The notes below the pieces were generated by a model. It searched no databases and was not told where the DNA came from. It saw nothing but the letters and a program-made list of their open reading frames with translations. A stretch of DNA of 64,000 nt from Hofstenia miamia (lineage: Eukaryota > Xenacoelomorpha > Acoela), in the NCBI GenBank assembly GCA_004352715.1, contig SCFE01000047.1, forward strand, positions 805,246-869,245. The letters run 5' to 3'. Position 1 is the stretch's first letter; each line of letters begins with the position of its first letter. The translations under genes were made by a program, and so were the position numbers. Positions 1 through 10,391 of the stretch are shown here, piece after piece.

Positions 1-32
1 TGTATGTATTCATGTATATTTTTCTAATTTAG

Positions 33-170
33 GAGCTGCTTTTGAAAGATATTGAAAAACCGCAAATTCAGATAGAAACAAGAGCTGCCATAAATCAGCA
101 CTGTGTGGGAAAGAAGACTATCAAACAAATGATTATTTTGTATGGTTACATTAATAAAATAAAACCTTGA
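33..170 (+). CDS. possible terminal exon, unrecognised protein
   Basis: A pyrimidine-rich stretch ending in AG at 31-32 is followed by 45 open codons (Glu-Leu-Leu-Leu start) and a TGA at 168-170. The composition is mixed and hydrophilic, unlike the Asn/Lys/Ile-rich translations of random AT-rich DNA here. An AATAAA lies inside the last codons (153-158) and could serve as a polyadenylation signal. Upstream exons would lie outside the window. I do not recognise the family. Chance is a real alternative. Confidence 0.25.
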   Translation, partial: ELLLKDIEKPQIQIETRAAINQHCVGKKTIKQMIILYGYINKIKP

Positions 171-214
171 AAAAATCGATGTTGAAATCTAGCATTATAT
201 GTTTCTATTTTTTC

Positions 215-480
215 TTAAAAGCACTTTAAATAACTTCAAAGTTGCTTATAAGAATATGGAAGTCTTGATATGGTTCTTTAAATTTCATATTTATTACTTT
301 AAAGTTACATATAAGAATAAAAAAGCCTGTGCATGGTTCTTTAAATTCCATGCTCATTACTTTAAAGAACATCTTTATACTTTAAAGTTCTTGCAATTTC
401 TTGCACCGACCCAGTTAATACTTGAATTCATCTTATAAGATTCTTGAAAGATTTGACAAGATCTTTAAAGTTCTTTAAAG
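215..480. repeat. imperfect tandem array built on CTTTAAA
   Basis: Two diverged units of about 80 bp each contain CTTTAAA(G), a TATAAGAATA block and TGGTTCTTTAAATT. Shorter CTTTAAAGTT motifs follow, up to about 480. The 79-residue plus-strand reading frame across it shows the repeats at protein level (Trp-Phe-Phe-Lys-Phe-His twice), so it is taken as repeat translation and not as a gene. Confidence 0.6.
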
Positions 481-944
481 TTTTAGCTGTATTGACTTCC
501 ATGGGAACTCACTTCATTATTTTGATTTCCAGATTCTTTCAATTTAAAAAAAGGAATTGCGAAAAGCTTTCTTAATATAATATACCTATTAAGTGATATT
601 TCAAAATAATTTATTCATGCATATTTGTACGCCTTGAAGCTGACTATAATATAAAAAAATTACGATTGAGCAGAAGAGATTTTTCACGATTTAAAAAGGT
701 ACTATTTCAAAACTGCACTTAATTTGAATTCTAAAATTTTTGTTAAATTTGTCAGATTTATATGTTTACTTATAAACAAGACATTCTTTCAATTGTCTAT
801 TAAATGTTTGTACTGAAGATACTTGGTAGGGTGTCAAGGGTATCCTTCTGCTCTTTGTTGGGCTGAAATGTTTGAACTTCTTAGATAAAGTTGTTGTTTT
901 ATACATAATAATAATGCTTTGCTATCGAAACCTACAGTTTGCCA
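481..944. other. intergenic, nothing recognised
   Basis: AT-rich sequence without a convincing reading frame, repeat or RNA gene. Confidence 0.5.
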
Positions 945-1090
945 CCAATGGGCCGTTATTGGCCCATCAATGGGTCATTATGGGGAATACAAAACTGGCC
1001 CATTAATTCACCACCAGTCATCTGCTAATAATGGCCATCAATTGCAACTTCAATGGCCCATTATCAGTCCATAAATGGCTTGCTATTTGG
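945..1090. repeat. cluster of AATGGCCC/GGGCCATT motifs
   Basis: The motif AATGG(G/C)CC or its complement occurs at least six times within 150 bp in both orientations. One hairpin is ATGGGCC-GTTATT-GGCCCAT near 948-967. The block is GC-richer than its surroundings. It may be the remnant of a palindromic MITE; no target duplication was found. Confidence 0.5.
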
Positions 1091-2437
1091 GTGCCATTAT
1101 ATAATAGATGGTGAATGATTGTAAAATGCCTCTACGGTACATGTAGTAATAGCAAATTAATAACGTGATTTCTAATATTTCGCAAAGTAAATGTAAAATT
1201 ACAAGCTGAAATTCCCAACAAAAATTTGTATATACGAAATTGTAGTGATATTACAGCAATTAACTAGTTTGCAGAACGATTTTTGAAACATTCAGAAACA
1301 AATTTTGAAATATAACAATTTTTTTTCGTTTTCCAATACAGCTTGCTTTGTTAGGCGCAAACGTTGAAAATGGAAACAAATTAATAGTTAGTATTTGTTT
1401 GCAATCTACTATTACAAATAGGAAACAACGTCATCTATTGTATTTTTGTTGTCTATACAAATAAAGCTGCTTACTAAAGTTTTGCAAAAAACAAATTGTA
1501 ATTCTATCAAGGCGTTGTTATTTTGTTCACAACAATGTAAAATAAATATCCACCCATGGAATTGTTGTAAATATAACATAAATGACATAAAACTTTAAAA
1601 TTTCCTTGCAACTCAAATAATTACTGTATATGTAACAATAAATTTATGGATTTCAATTACAACGCAGCCATGCTTTTAAGTTTGACATCTATAATGGCCA
1701 TAAATTCGTTTTCTACCATGCAATTATAGTATTCCTAATCCGGTACCCAATGGCGCCGCAAGAGGGAGGCAGATGTCTTACTAAATTTGAAATTGCAGAA
1801 AAAATCTCCCTACATTTTATAATTTAAACAGTAAAAGTACTCTTAGATATATAGTGTGTTAAGTAAAATGTGTACCTTGCCCCCCACACCTAACGAAAAT
1901 TAGTAATTTATATTATTTAAAATGCAACAACTAATTTAGATCAAACATTCTAAGAATTGACATTTCTCTTTGAAAAAGTATAGAAATATTTTGACTCAGG
2001 GACCCCATTAGAATAACAGATAGACCAAAAATTTTTCATCCATGTTGAAGCAAAGACTTGTATCTACCAGCACAACAAATGACATTTGAAAAACATCAAC
2101 TATATCTAGCGTTATAATATAAAATATACAAATTACAGTTAAAAAAGTGGAATTGAAATGCTGAGCGATGTTAAGAGATGATGTCAGATTACGTCAAACT
2201 TGTAACCTTTCAATTTCTTCTTATGTGTGGCTAGCAGAAAGTTGAAGTCCAGAATAACTGAGTTAATAATTAATATAATAATTATAAAGGTGTTCGTATC
2301 CACCTAGTATGTGCATAAGTTCTTATCCAGCTATTTAAAAGAATTACTTATAGATACAGAGTGAAACGATAAGAAACCTATAAAAGTGAAAAACCCCTAT
2401 TACTATACCTAACTTATAACTACATTTTTGTAAACAG
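1091..2437. other. intergenic, mostly featureless
   Basis: No gene is supported. A GC-richer patch at about 1740-1775 (TGGCGCCGCAAGAGGGAGG) resembles a decayed hAT-type terminus, but no partner end or target duplication was found. Confidence 0.4.
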
Positions 2438-2533
2438 AGGATCAGCTCTGAAAAAGATGTTAGTGAACAGCCTGCACAAAGTCCGGTAATTGCCTTTAGA
2501 AGTTCTGAACTACTCATGCGCATCAATATTTAG
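2438..2533 (+). CDS. possible terminal exon, unrecognised protein
   Basis: A good acceptor (pyrimidine-rich tract then AACAG, AG at 2436-2437) is followed by 31 open codons and a TAG at 2531-2533. The residues are Ser-, Glu- and Gln-rich with few Asn/Lys/Ile, which stands out from the neighbourhood. The donor side and earlier exons are not identified. It could be an alternative last exon of the same unknown plus-strand gene as the exon at 33-170, but nothing links them directly. Confidence 0.25.
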   Translation, partial: RISSEKDVSEQPAQSPVIAFRSSELLMRINI

Positions 2534-3321
2534 CTTTCCATTGATATACAACTAATCCAACCTTTTTGATATATATATATTAAGGGGCCAGAAAATTTCA
2601 ACTTTTTTCTAACAATGCAAACTGTCATGCATTTTTTGATAAGCTCTTTAATACATTCGCTAAAACCAAATAGAATAGCCGACATTTTTTATAAAAGTTC
2701 ACATTTTCTATTAAAAGGAACATTGAAAATAAAATGCGATTACTAGTATATCAGAATAGTGTAATCCGATTGAGCTCATTTATGTGATCATCAGCAAGCT
2801 CAAAGGTATCTAACTAAGACGTATAGTACCTTCTAGTTTGCTTATCAAAATGGCCAAAAACTAGTACATTTTTACATTAACTAATTTATTCACAAAAGAA
2901 GAGAAATTTTCTTCAATTAAGATCTTTACAACAAATCCATTGGCATCCCAATTCCTACAATGGCCTTTAAACTTTCAACTAAGACCCAGTATGTAATATT
3001 GGAATGAGGTAGAATTGACAGCATAGCATATTGATATAAGAAAAGAAAATTTCAGCATTTTTGCGAATTATGTGAATGCTGTGGTTTGTTATTTTGGATA
3101 AAGGGTCTTTGGGATTTATCCAGTCTTAATCCGTGTATGGTGCTCCATCTAAAGCAAAATCTACAACTTTCTCCCATGAAATGTCGAATTTTTTTATAGT
3201 ATCCACATTTTGGCAAACTGCAAAAGAATTCACCTCCCCAATAAATCTGCAAAACACTAAGCCAGGCTAACATGCAGTAGGGCTAATCATAGCATTTAAG
3301 AAATGTATATTATTTACAATT
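2534..3321. other. intergenic, nothing recognised
   Basis: Contains a 73-codon minus-strand frame at 3052-3273 with several Cys and His. I could not relate it to any family or see splice support. Confidence 0.4.
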
Positions 3322-3873
3322 GCCGTAAAGTGGGGTAACTTTGACCCACTTTAGTTGCTCTTCGCCCTATCATTCCTTATCAAGTTAGAATTATATCACA
3401 CTAATGGTTTCTAAATAGAGAATCAAGGCCATAGATTTTGAATTCGATCGCAGTTTTGATGTCAGCTTGACAAAGTTTGTTAATTCATAAGAATTGGAGA
3501 GTAACTTTGTCCATCGTATTAATTTCTTTACTTTCAATTTTAGAAGAATTCAAATGCTCTCATTGAATTGGCCGTTCTTTTTTTCATTACCTTGCAGAAT
3601 TTCGTTAATATGGATATTCTCAATGTTATTTAAATATATCAAAGTTTGCAGCATTCCAAACTCACCTGAATTTCGACTTTTGAATTCCAGAGCGTTTATC
3701 GACAAAACTAACAGGATCTCGATGCTGATTAGTTGTTTTTGCTTACAATGCCTATCAATATCCGCTTGAGAACAAAACAAAGATCAGGGGGCGTTCAAGT
3801 TTAGCTTTGGCGCTTTGTTGCTATGGGTGGGCCAAAGTTACCCTCAATGGCCACAGTAACCCCATTCTACGGT
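3322..3873. mobile_element. MITE with CCGTAnAnTGGGGT termini
   Basis: The left end starts CCGTAAAGTGGGGTAAC at about 3323. The right end, read on the minus strand, starts CCGTAGAATGGGGTTAC at about 3872; 17 of the first 21 positions match. The right end also holds a second GTAACTTTGGCCCAC motif further in. There is no transposase, so this is a non-autonomous element of about 550 bp. The superfamily and target duplication are not resolved. The overlapping plus and minus frames at 3494-3780 are element sequence. Confidence 0.6.
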
Positions 3874-5177
3874 GCTTCATTGCACTTAGGCTCTGTCTCA
3901 TATTGGTTAATCACCAGTGAATTTTTCAGTGCAAAGTCCATGAAGTACTTAATATTTGGTAGACAAAGCCGGGTTCTAGTATTCAATGGGTATTACTATT
4001 CGGCGAAAATTCATTTACTGGATATTGAATACAAATTTCAAGAAAGCAATTACACATGCTGTCGGCTCCTCAAAGTAAAGAAATATATAGTTAATTTAAC
4101 TTAAGACAACGTAAATAATTTGCGAATTTAGGAAGGGAAAATATATTAGCAATGACTAAGTACATTTGAAAGAATGCTTTGGAATATTGTGATTTTTAAT
4201 AATTTGTATATTCACAGCCATTAGGGGCCGGTAGTTTACCAATATAGAAACCGGTATAATACCACAAGATACCAATACCGCGGTATCTTGCCTAAAAAAT
4301 TAGTAGATATTTTTGAAGAGTAGGTGTATTGTGTGCAAGCTCACTGAACATGATTTTTCAGTATGAAAACTGAAAACTTGGGTTATGGAAAGTTGATTAA
4401 GAAGAAAGGGCTATTAATAATAGGGGAGATGTTAGGACCAAACCTATGCTATCAAGTTTTTAAAAGTGTGCTAAACTATGAAAAATGAAGAAAACATAAT
4501 TTTAGGAAGTGGAGACACAGTTCTGGTGAGTCCAACCCTTAATTTATAGCAGCTGACTTAGTGACTGAAAATTCATGAAACTGAAAGATGTTTCAATAAT
4601 AGTCATGAGATCACTCATTTTAAAGCTGTGATGAGTTATTTCAGGAAATGAATAAATATAATAGTAAGTAATTGAACATAGCAGTATAATATGTGAAAAA
4701 GCTTTGCATTATTTTAACTTTCTTTCAATAAAAAAAGGAAATTTGATTGTTTATCCAATATATTTTTCAAACAGATTCATTTTATCCTTTCCTAATTTTA
4801 ATGATTTCAAAACATTTCAAAAAAAATGGTTGTTAATATCTTAAGTATGTTTATGCTCAAGACAAATAAGAGAGAAAATTGGATTGCAGTTGTTTTTCAT
4901 TCAACTATATTTTCAAATAAATCACCAAAATATTTAATATGTAATAATTAATAGTTAATTGATTTTGAATGAAAGAGTGATATTGATAATTTTCAAAAGT
5001 GAAAATAAAGAGAAAGAAATGCAATGAAAAAATACATTCCACAATATTCAAAAACACACAGCACTGTATTTTTCATAACTTATTAAAGATCTACTAACAA
5101 CTTGATTTTCAAAGAATTGCATAAAAGAAAGAACTTAAAGCCATGTATAAACCTCAGTTAGAATATCTCTGAAATTA
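3874..5177. other. intergenic with one hairpin-rich patch
   Basis: At 4217-4300 there is a GC-richer patch with AAGATACC-AATACCGC-GGTATCTT, an 8-bp stem hairpin, probably a MITE end similar in style to the CGCGGTAT patch near 36.65 kb. The rest shows nothing recognisable. Confidence 0.4.
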
Positions 5178-5741
5178 TTAAACAATTAATTCAAGATCAT
5201 TCAAATAATTTGAAGAAGCTTTGTCAATATGTTTCACTGTCTCCTTCTCAATTGAACATTGATGAACGGTGGCTTGCAAGTATCCAACAGTTATGTTTTG
5301 ATATATTGTTTGACTTTGAGTAGTGGGAGTCGGATGATTAATGTCGTCAGGTACTTTCCAGCATACACCTTGTTTATCTCTGCGATGATAGTATGTAACA
5401 TTAACAATATCTGTTGAAATTGAATCAACAACACCATGAAACCAATTCAGAGCATCATTCTTCTTATCAAGCCACACTGCTACAATATCCTCATCAAGGT
5501 TGATATTATTGTTAGCTAGTCCTGAATAGTTTGAGTTTGACTGGGAGTTACTTTGACTTGCTTCATTGGCTTTACAGTTTTGGGTTTGGCTTTTTTCATT
5601 ACTTTGGTTTGCAATATGGGTTGTTTGGACTGAAGAAAGCTCACCTGCAGTTAAAACAGTCTCATTTATAGCATCGCTTAGGTACTGACACAGATTTTTT
5701 ACATATTCTTTTGATGCTAAGTTCTTGTGATTTTTTTTCAA
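5178..5741 (-). CDS. unrecognised protein, C-terminal block
   Basis: A 187-codon open frame, the last block of the minus-strand coding region that begins at 8617. Residues about 40-78 are Ser/Gln/Asn-rich and look disordered. Residues 80-135 form a compact block (acidic DEDIVAVWLD, then WFHGVV, a VNVTYYHRR segment and CWKVP). Its hydrophobic pattern looks like a small beta-barrel reader or SH3-like fold, but that is only a pattern impression. No start or splice acceptor is obvious at 5741, and the frame probably joins the upstream blocks through introns or frameshifts. Transposon-encoded or host origin is undecided. Confidence 0.45.
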   Translation of the reverse strand: MKKNHKNLASKEYVKNLCQYLSDAINETVLTAGELSSVQTTHIANQSNEKSQTQNCKANEASQSNSQSNSNYSGLANNNINLDEDIVAVWLDKKNDALNWFHGVVDSISTDIVNVTYYHRRDKQGVCWKVPDDINHPTPTTQSQTIYQNITVGYLQATVHQCSIEKETVKHIDKASSNYLNDLELIV

Positions 5742-6755
5742 TCAAAATACAGAGGTAGTGTGTTTTAGACACAAACACGTTTTCTTGGTATAATGTACCT
5801 CAATGTAAAGTCTCTTGTTCTTATCAGAGTTTTCTGGTGTATTTTCATTAAATATTAATACGTCTTCAGCTGTTATAAAGGGCCATCATTTTCTTTCAAA
5901 TATTGCAAATCCTTGTAATTAACATTCTCAAGATGATTATTGTCAACATTCTTTTTCATGTTGTCTGTTTCTTTAATTTTTTTCATCTTCTCGTTTCACT
6001 CAATTTTCATCAATTTGATGTCTTAAGATGTTTTATGAAAGGATTGAAAGCAAGAAAAATTTTGAGATTTTTGCAATAGATCAAACGATTTGCTGAGAAT
6101 GAGCTTTTTAGAGGATGACTCAAGATTTCTTTGCTCTCTGATACCTAATTCGTAGTTGATATTACCGACTGATCTTTCTTCACCAAGATTATTGACAGAA
6201 GTTGAATTCAATTTGTGCATTTCACCTTTACTGGCTGTGGAGATTTTGAATGTTTCTGGTTGACTTTCAGTCTCTAGACCAAATCTGAAAATTTTTCCAC
6301 CTTGTGTTGAAAATCTTTCAGCTAACTTTAGTAAAATCAAGTGGAGAAGATTTTTAATATCATTTTTGTAAATTGACACAGTGTTAGCTATTGATTCAAG
6401 AACAATGTTTGTAAACATTTTCTTGACATCCTTGAATATTTCTGATGAAATGAAATGAAAAACTTGTTCTGTTGTTGAGCATAACTTTTCCGGATCAACA
6501 GAATTAAGTTAATCATTAAGAATTTGAAATGCAGTAAATAGAGTGGAATAGTTGGTTTCTGCTGCAGTTAGTAGTGCTTGAAGAGAAATAGTGATATGTA
6601 ATCCAGTGTAAAATATTGGTTTCAGCAAAGTAATTTCAACAAAATACTGAAATGCTATTAACTATGTTTCTGTATGTATCAAGGTAGGAAGCAATATGGT
6701 CTAAGTGGTGATCAAGAACCATGCAAAATTAAAAAATTTGATTGAATCAGTGATC
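5505..6755. repeat. copy A of identical 1251-bp tandem duplication
   Basis: Matches 6757-8007 base for base wherever compared, with a constant offset of 1252, and the two copies are separated by a single N at 6756. Identity with no drift plus an N at the exact junction points to the same locus assembled twice. Confidence 0.85.
6023..6640 (-). CDS. unrecognised protein, middle block (copy A)
   Basis: A 131-codon frame ends at 6023 and starts with Met at 6418. The same frame stays readable upstream to about 6640 apart from one TAA, encoding a Leu-rich helical stretch followed by a Lys/Ser/Glu-rich tail. The identical block occurs again at 7275-7890. Between this block and 5741 all frames are broken, with traces of a Lys/Asn/Glu-rich coding stretch, so either an intron lies here or the gene is decayed. 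No family is recognised. Confidence 0.35.
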
Positions 6756-6756
6756 N

Positions 6757-8007
6757 ATTATTGTTAGCTAGTCCTGAATAGTTTGAGTTTGACTGGGAGT
6801 TACTTTGACTTGCTTCATTGGCTTTACAGTTTTGGGTTTGGCTTTTTTCATTACTTTGGTTTGCAATATGGGTTGTTTGGACTGAAGAAAGCTCACCTGC
6901 AGTTAAAACAGTCTCATTTATAGCATCGCTTAGGTACTGACACAGATTTTTTACATATTCTTTTGATGCTAAGTTCTTGTGATTTTTTTTCAATCAAAAT
7001 ACAGAGGTAGTGTGTTTTAGACACAAACACGTTTTCTTGGTATAATGTACCTCAATGTAAAGTCTCTTGTTCTTATCAGAGTTTTCTGGTGTATTTTCAT
7101 TAAATATTAATACGTCTTCAGCTGTTATAAAGGGCCATCATTTTCTTTCAAATATTGCAAATCCTTGTAATTAACATTCTCAAGATGATTATTGTCAACA
7201 TTCTTTTTCATGTTGTCTGTTTCTTTAATTTTTTTCATCTTCTCGTTTCACTCAATTTTCATCAATTTGATGTCTTAAGATGTTTTATGAAAGGATTGAA
7301 AGCAAGAAAAATTTTGAGATTTTTGCAATAGATCAAACGATTTGCTGAGAATGAGCTTTTTAGAGGATGACTCAAGATTTCTTTGCTCTCTGATACCTAA
7401 TTCGTAGTTGATATTACCGACTGATCTTTCTTCACCAAGATTATTGACAGAAGTTGAATTCAATTTGTGCATTTCACCTTTACTGGCTGTGGAGATTTTG
7501 AATGTTTCTGGTTGACTTTCAGTCTCTAGACCAAATCTGAAAATTTTTCCACCTTGTGTTGAAAATCTTTCAGCTAACTTTAGTAAAATCAAGTGGAGAA
7601 GATTTTTAATATCATTTTTGTAAATTGACACAGTGTTAGCTATTGATTCAAGAACAATGTTTGTAAACATTTTCTTGACATCCTTGAATATTTCTGATGA
7701 AATGAAATGAAAAACTTGTTCTGTTGTTGAGCATAACTTTTCCGGATCAACAGAATTAAGTTAATCATTAAGAATTTGAAATGCAGTAAATAGAGTGGAA
7801 TAGTTGGTTTCTGCTGCAGTTAGTAGTGCTTGAAGAGAAATAGTGATATGTAATCCAGTGTAAAATATTGGTTTCAGCAAAGTAATTTCAACAAAATACT
7901 GAAATGCTATTAACTATGTTTCTGTATGTATCAAGGTAGGAAGCAATATGGTCTAAGTGGTGATCAAGAACCATGCAAAATTAAAAAATTTGATTGAATC
8001 AGTGATC
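6757..8007. repeat. copy B of identical 1251-bp tandem duplication
   Basis: Second copy of 5505-6755. The 3' part of the coding region (5178-5504) occurs only beside copy A and the 5' part (8008-8617) only beside copy B. That is what a collapsed-overlap error at a contig junction would give. The reading frame at 6712-6993 that runs through the N is an artefact. Confidence 0.85.
7275..7890 (-). CDS. unrecognised protein, middle block (copy B)
   Basis: Sequence-identical to the block at 6023-6640: 131 codons from Met plus an upstream in-frame extension interrupted by one TAA. Listed separately because it is present in the sequence, but I think only one of the two copies exists in the genome. 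Confidence 0.3.
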
Positions 8008-8008
8008 C

Positions 8009-8617
8009 TTATAAGATATTGATTCTAGCTTTAGTTATAAGATCCTCAAAGGCAAAGTCAACATCAACAATAATGAAATCGAATATCTTATTTTTTCCTA
8101 GGGTTTTATCAAGGATTTGAAATACTTCTTGAACTTTGCACTGGAACATCATCAACGGATGTACATTACACAATAATGATTTAGGGGGAGCTGGTAAAGT
8201 GCTACTATTCATTAGTTTATTAGGGTCATTATATTTCCATTCTCTTTGGAATAAACAGTTAGCATTTTCAACTATGGCAGCTTCTGCTTGCTGCTGTGAC
8301 ATATGAAATTTGCTTTTTAGTTTTGCCATAAGAGTGTAAATCTCAGGACGTACAGATCTGAGACAATAACGAATATATTTAAATTGATATGGCATATCAT
8401 AAACAATGTTTGATGAAAATACTGTGTCTCTTACTACGTTTTGTTGGTTAAGGTGAAGAAGATGTAGCTTCATGAATCTGTAGAGGCTTGATGTATGCAG
8501 CAGCTCTTGTACTTGACTGTTGAACAACTCTTTCTCAACATCCTTTAACTCCATTTGGCCAAAGTGACTATTCTCTAAATTTTCATATTGTGTATCTATT
8601 TTAAAAAAGCAATGCAA
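8009..8617 (-). CDS. unrecognised protein, N-terminal block
   Basis: A 202-codon frame, the longest uninterrupted one in the first 30 kb, with normal mixed composition. It has a Leu/His-rich helix near residues 45-60, a tract YIRYCLRSVRPEIY around 81-94, a helix-turn-like KSKFHMSQQQAEAAIVENAN at about 101-120, then LFQREWKYNDP. It ends at TAA 8011-8009. Reading frames continue past the stop in shifted form towards 7890, which suggests decay or an unrecognised intron. Together with the blocks below it could be a transposon-associated protein or a host gene. I cannot name the family. Confidence 0.5.
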   Translation of the reverse strand: MHCFFKIDTQYENLENSHFGQMELKDVEKELFNSQVQELLHTSSLYRFMKLHLLHLNQQNVVRDTVFSSNIVYDMPYQFKYIRYCLRSVRPEIYTLMAKLKSKFHMSQQQAEAAIVENANCLFQREWKYNDPNKLMNSSTLPAPPKSLLCNVHPLMMFQCKVQEVFQILDKTLGKNKIFDFIIVDVDFAFEDLITKARINIL

Positions 8618-9905
8618 AATTTAGCATTAACTAAAGTACCAATAAAATAATCATAACCTTCAACTTTTATACATTCTTTCTTTTTATAATTTCTACTCAA
8701 GACTTTTTAGATAAGTAATTATAAAAAATATAATCTTGAATAATCAATAAAGTTGAATAAGCCATGTGTATCATTATAATGCACATGTTGCGGTATTTCT
8801 TTCCAAACATCTTATATAGTTTATATATTATATAGTTTGTATATATATATATTTTTTTATACATTAAAAAGTTCAATATAATTAGAAAACAAGAATTTAC
8901 AAGACAAACTTTCATTTGAAAATTATATTAAAAAAGCCAGATTTTCAATGCAAAATTTCAATTATTTTGAAGCACATATTTGAAAAACCTCATTAAACAT
9001 CATTACAATGGTTGTATATTCAGAACACACGTATCACCAGCTTTAAAATGAAAGGTCGCATCACTATTTTTGGATGATTTTACGATTTTTCAAAATTTGG
9101 TGGAACAAATTGCTGGGTGGACAACCCCAGAAAGAAAAGTCCACCACCTAAAGTGATATTTTATCTTCATGTCTTGCTATTTGGCACACTGATAACTTGA
9201 CAAGTGCACTGCTTAAAATATTTTTTCTAACATGCAGTTACAATTATGACTGACTAGCGCACTAAATGTTGTCATTAAATACCTTGTATAGAAATGACCT
9301 ATTTACAGCTTCAAGAAATCAGAATTACAAATGTGCACATTCAGGTTTAGGTGCACTTAATTATTTAAATCCTTTTAATTTAGGCTCAATATTGAAGTAA
9401 ATTAGTAGATATCAAAAATTCCTTAAAAATTGTACTTCTTATAACATTGACCAATTCAGTAAAGAAGTTTAAGTGTCGAATTTTTCACAGTAATAGAAAA
9501 TGGAATAATTTTTCAACCCAATGCACTCGCTATATAAGTATTATTGAAAAGTTACGCACTAAGATTTTGCAACTGTCGCCCTTGGATCCGCCTCTGTTTT
9601 ATAAGTAGATGTTGATAGATGTGCGCAAATGGTTTTTTCTTACGAATTTTCAAAAAACATTACAGGACAGTTCTGGTAAACCAAAATGTGCGAGCCGAAA
9701 ACTGCGGGATAAAGGTCAAATGTTGTGAACCAGTTTTTTTATATAATTCTAGTTATGAGGGCCGAGCATTGGGTATAAAATGCTTCTGACTCTGTGGAAA
9801 AACAGGTCGCATTTATCAAACCTTAGTCATGATGATTTACAAGAACGCTGAGGGCGAAATAAATTAGCATTTTTGTAATAATTAATACAAACTATTGCAC
9901 TGGAC
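8618..9905. other. intergenic with a solo hAT-like terminus
   Basis: No gene is supported. Read on the minus strand, 9596-9573 starts CAGAGGCGGATCCAAGGG, a typical hAT-style end. I found no matching left end or 8-bp target duplication, so it is either a truncated MITE or coincidence. Confidence 0.35.
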
Positions 9906-9929
9906 TATATATATATATATATATATATT
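9906..9929. repeat. (TA)n microsatellite
   Basis: Uninterrupted TA dinucleotides. Confidence 0.95.
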
Positions 9930-10356
9930 TATTTATATTTAGCGCTTTGTCCGATTTCTGGCGCTTTGTCAGTAAAAAATATTGTGGTACATTTTGTTAA
10001 AATAAACTTCATTTTCATTATATGAAAATATTTTTTACATGTTTGAAGCGCATAAACTGGATGTAAGATAAGTTATTAGTGTAAAACATCAACTTTACTA
10101 TATACATACTGTAACTGAATAGGGTTGGACATTTCATTTCATAAATCTATAAGTACAAAGCTGCATTAACACTTTCAAGCACGACAAAAAACCGTTGCAT
10201 AGCAAATGACAAATGTGTATAGTAAACAAAATTATAACATCAGTTCTTGTAAACTCAAAAATTAACTAAAAGTATATGTTTTAAATTTCCCTTACGATTT
10301 TTCATCACGGTTTTCTAAGCAAAATTGAAAAAAATGGACATTGTTCCTTATAATTG

Positions 10357-10358
<2 letters not shown>
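9930..10358. other. intergenic, nothing recognised
   Basis: AT-rich, with no coding or repeat signal seen. Confidence 0.5.

Positions 10359-10390
<32 letters not shown>
10359..10390. repeat. (TA)n microsatellite
   Basis: About 16 TA units. Confidence 0.95.

Positions 10391-10391
<1 letters not shown>

Noticed and set aside
199-438. 79-codon plus-strand ORF as a gene
   Set aside because: Residue pattern follows the CTTTAAA tandem repeat.
6757-8007. True tandem gene duplication
   Set aside because: Complete identity and an N exactly at the junction make misassembly the simpler reading.
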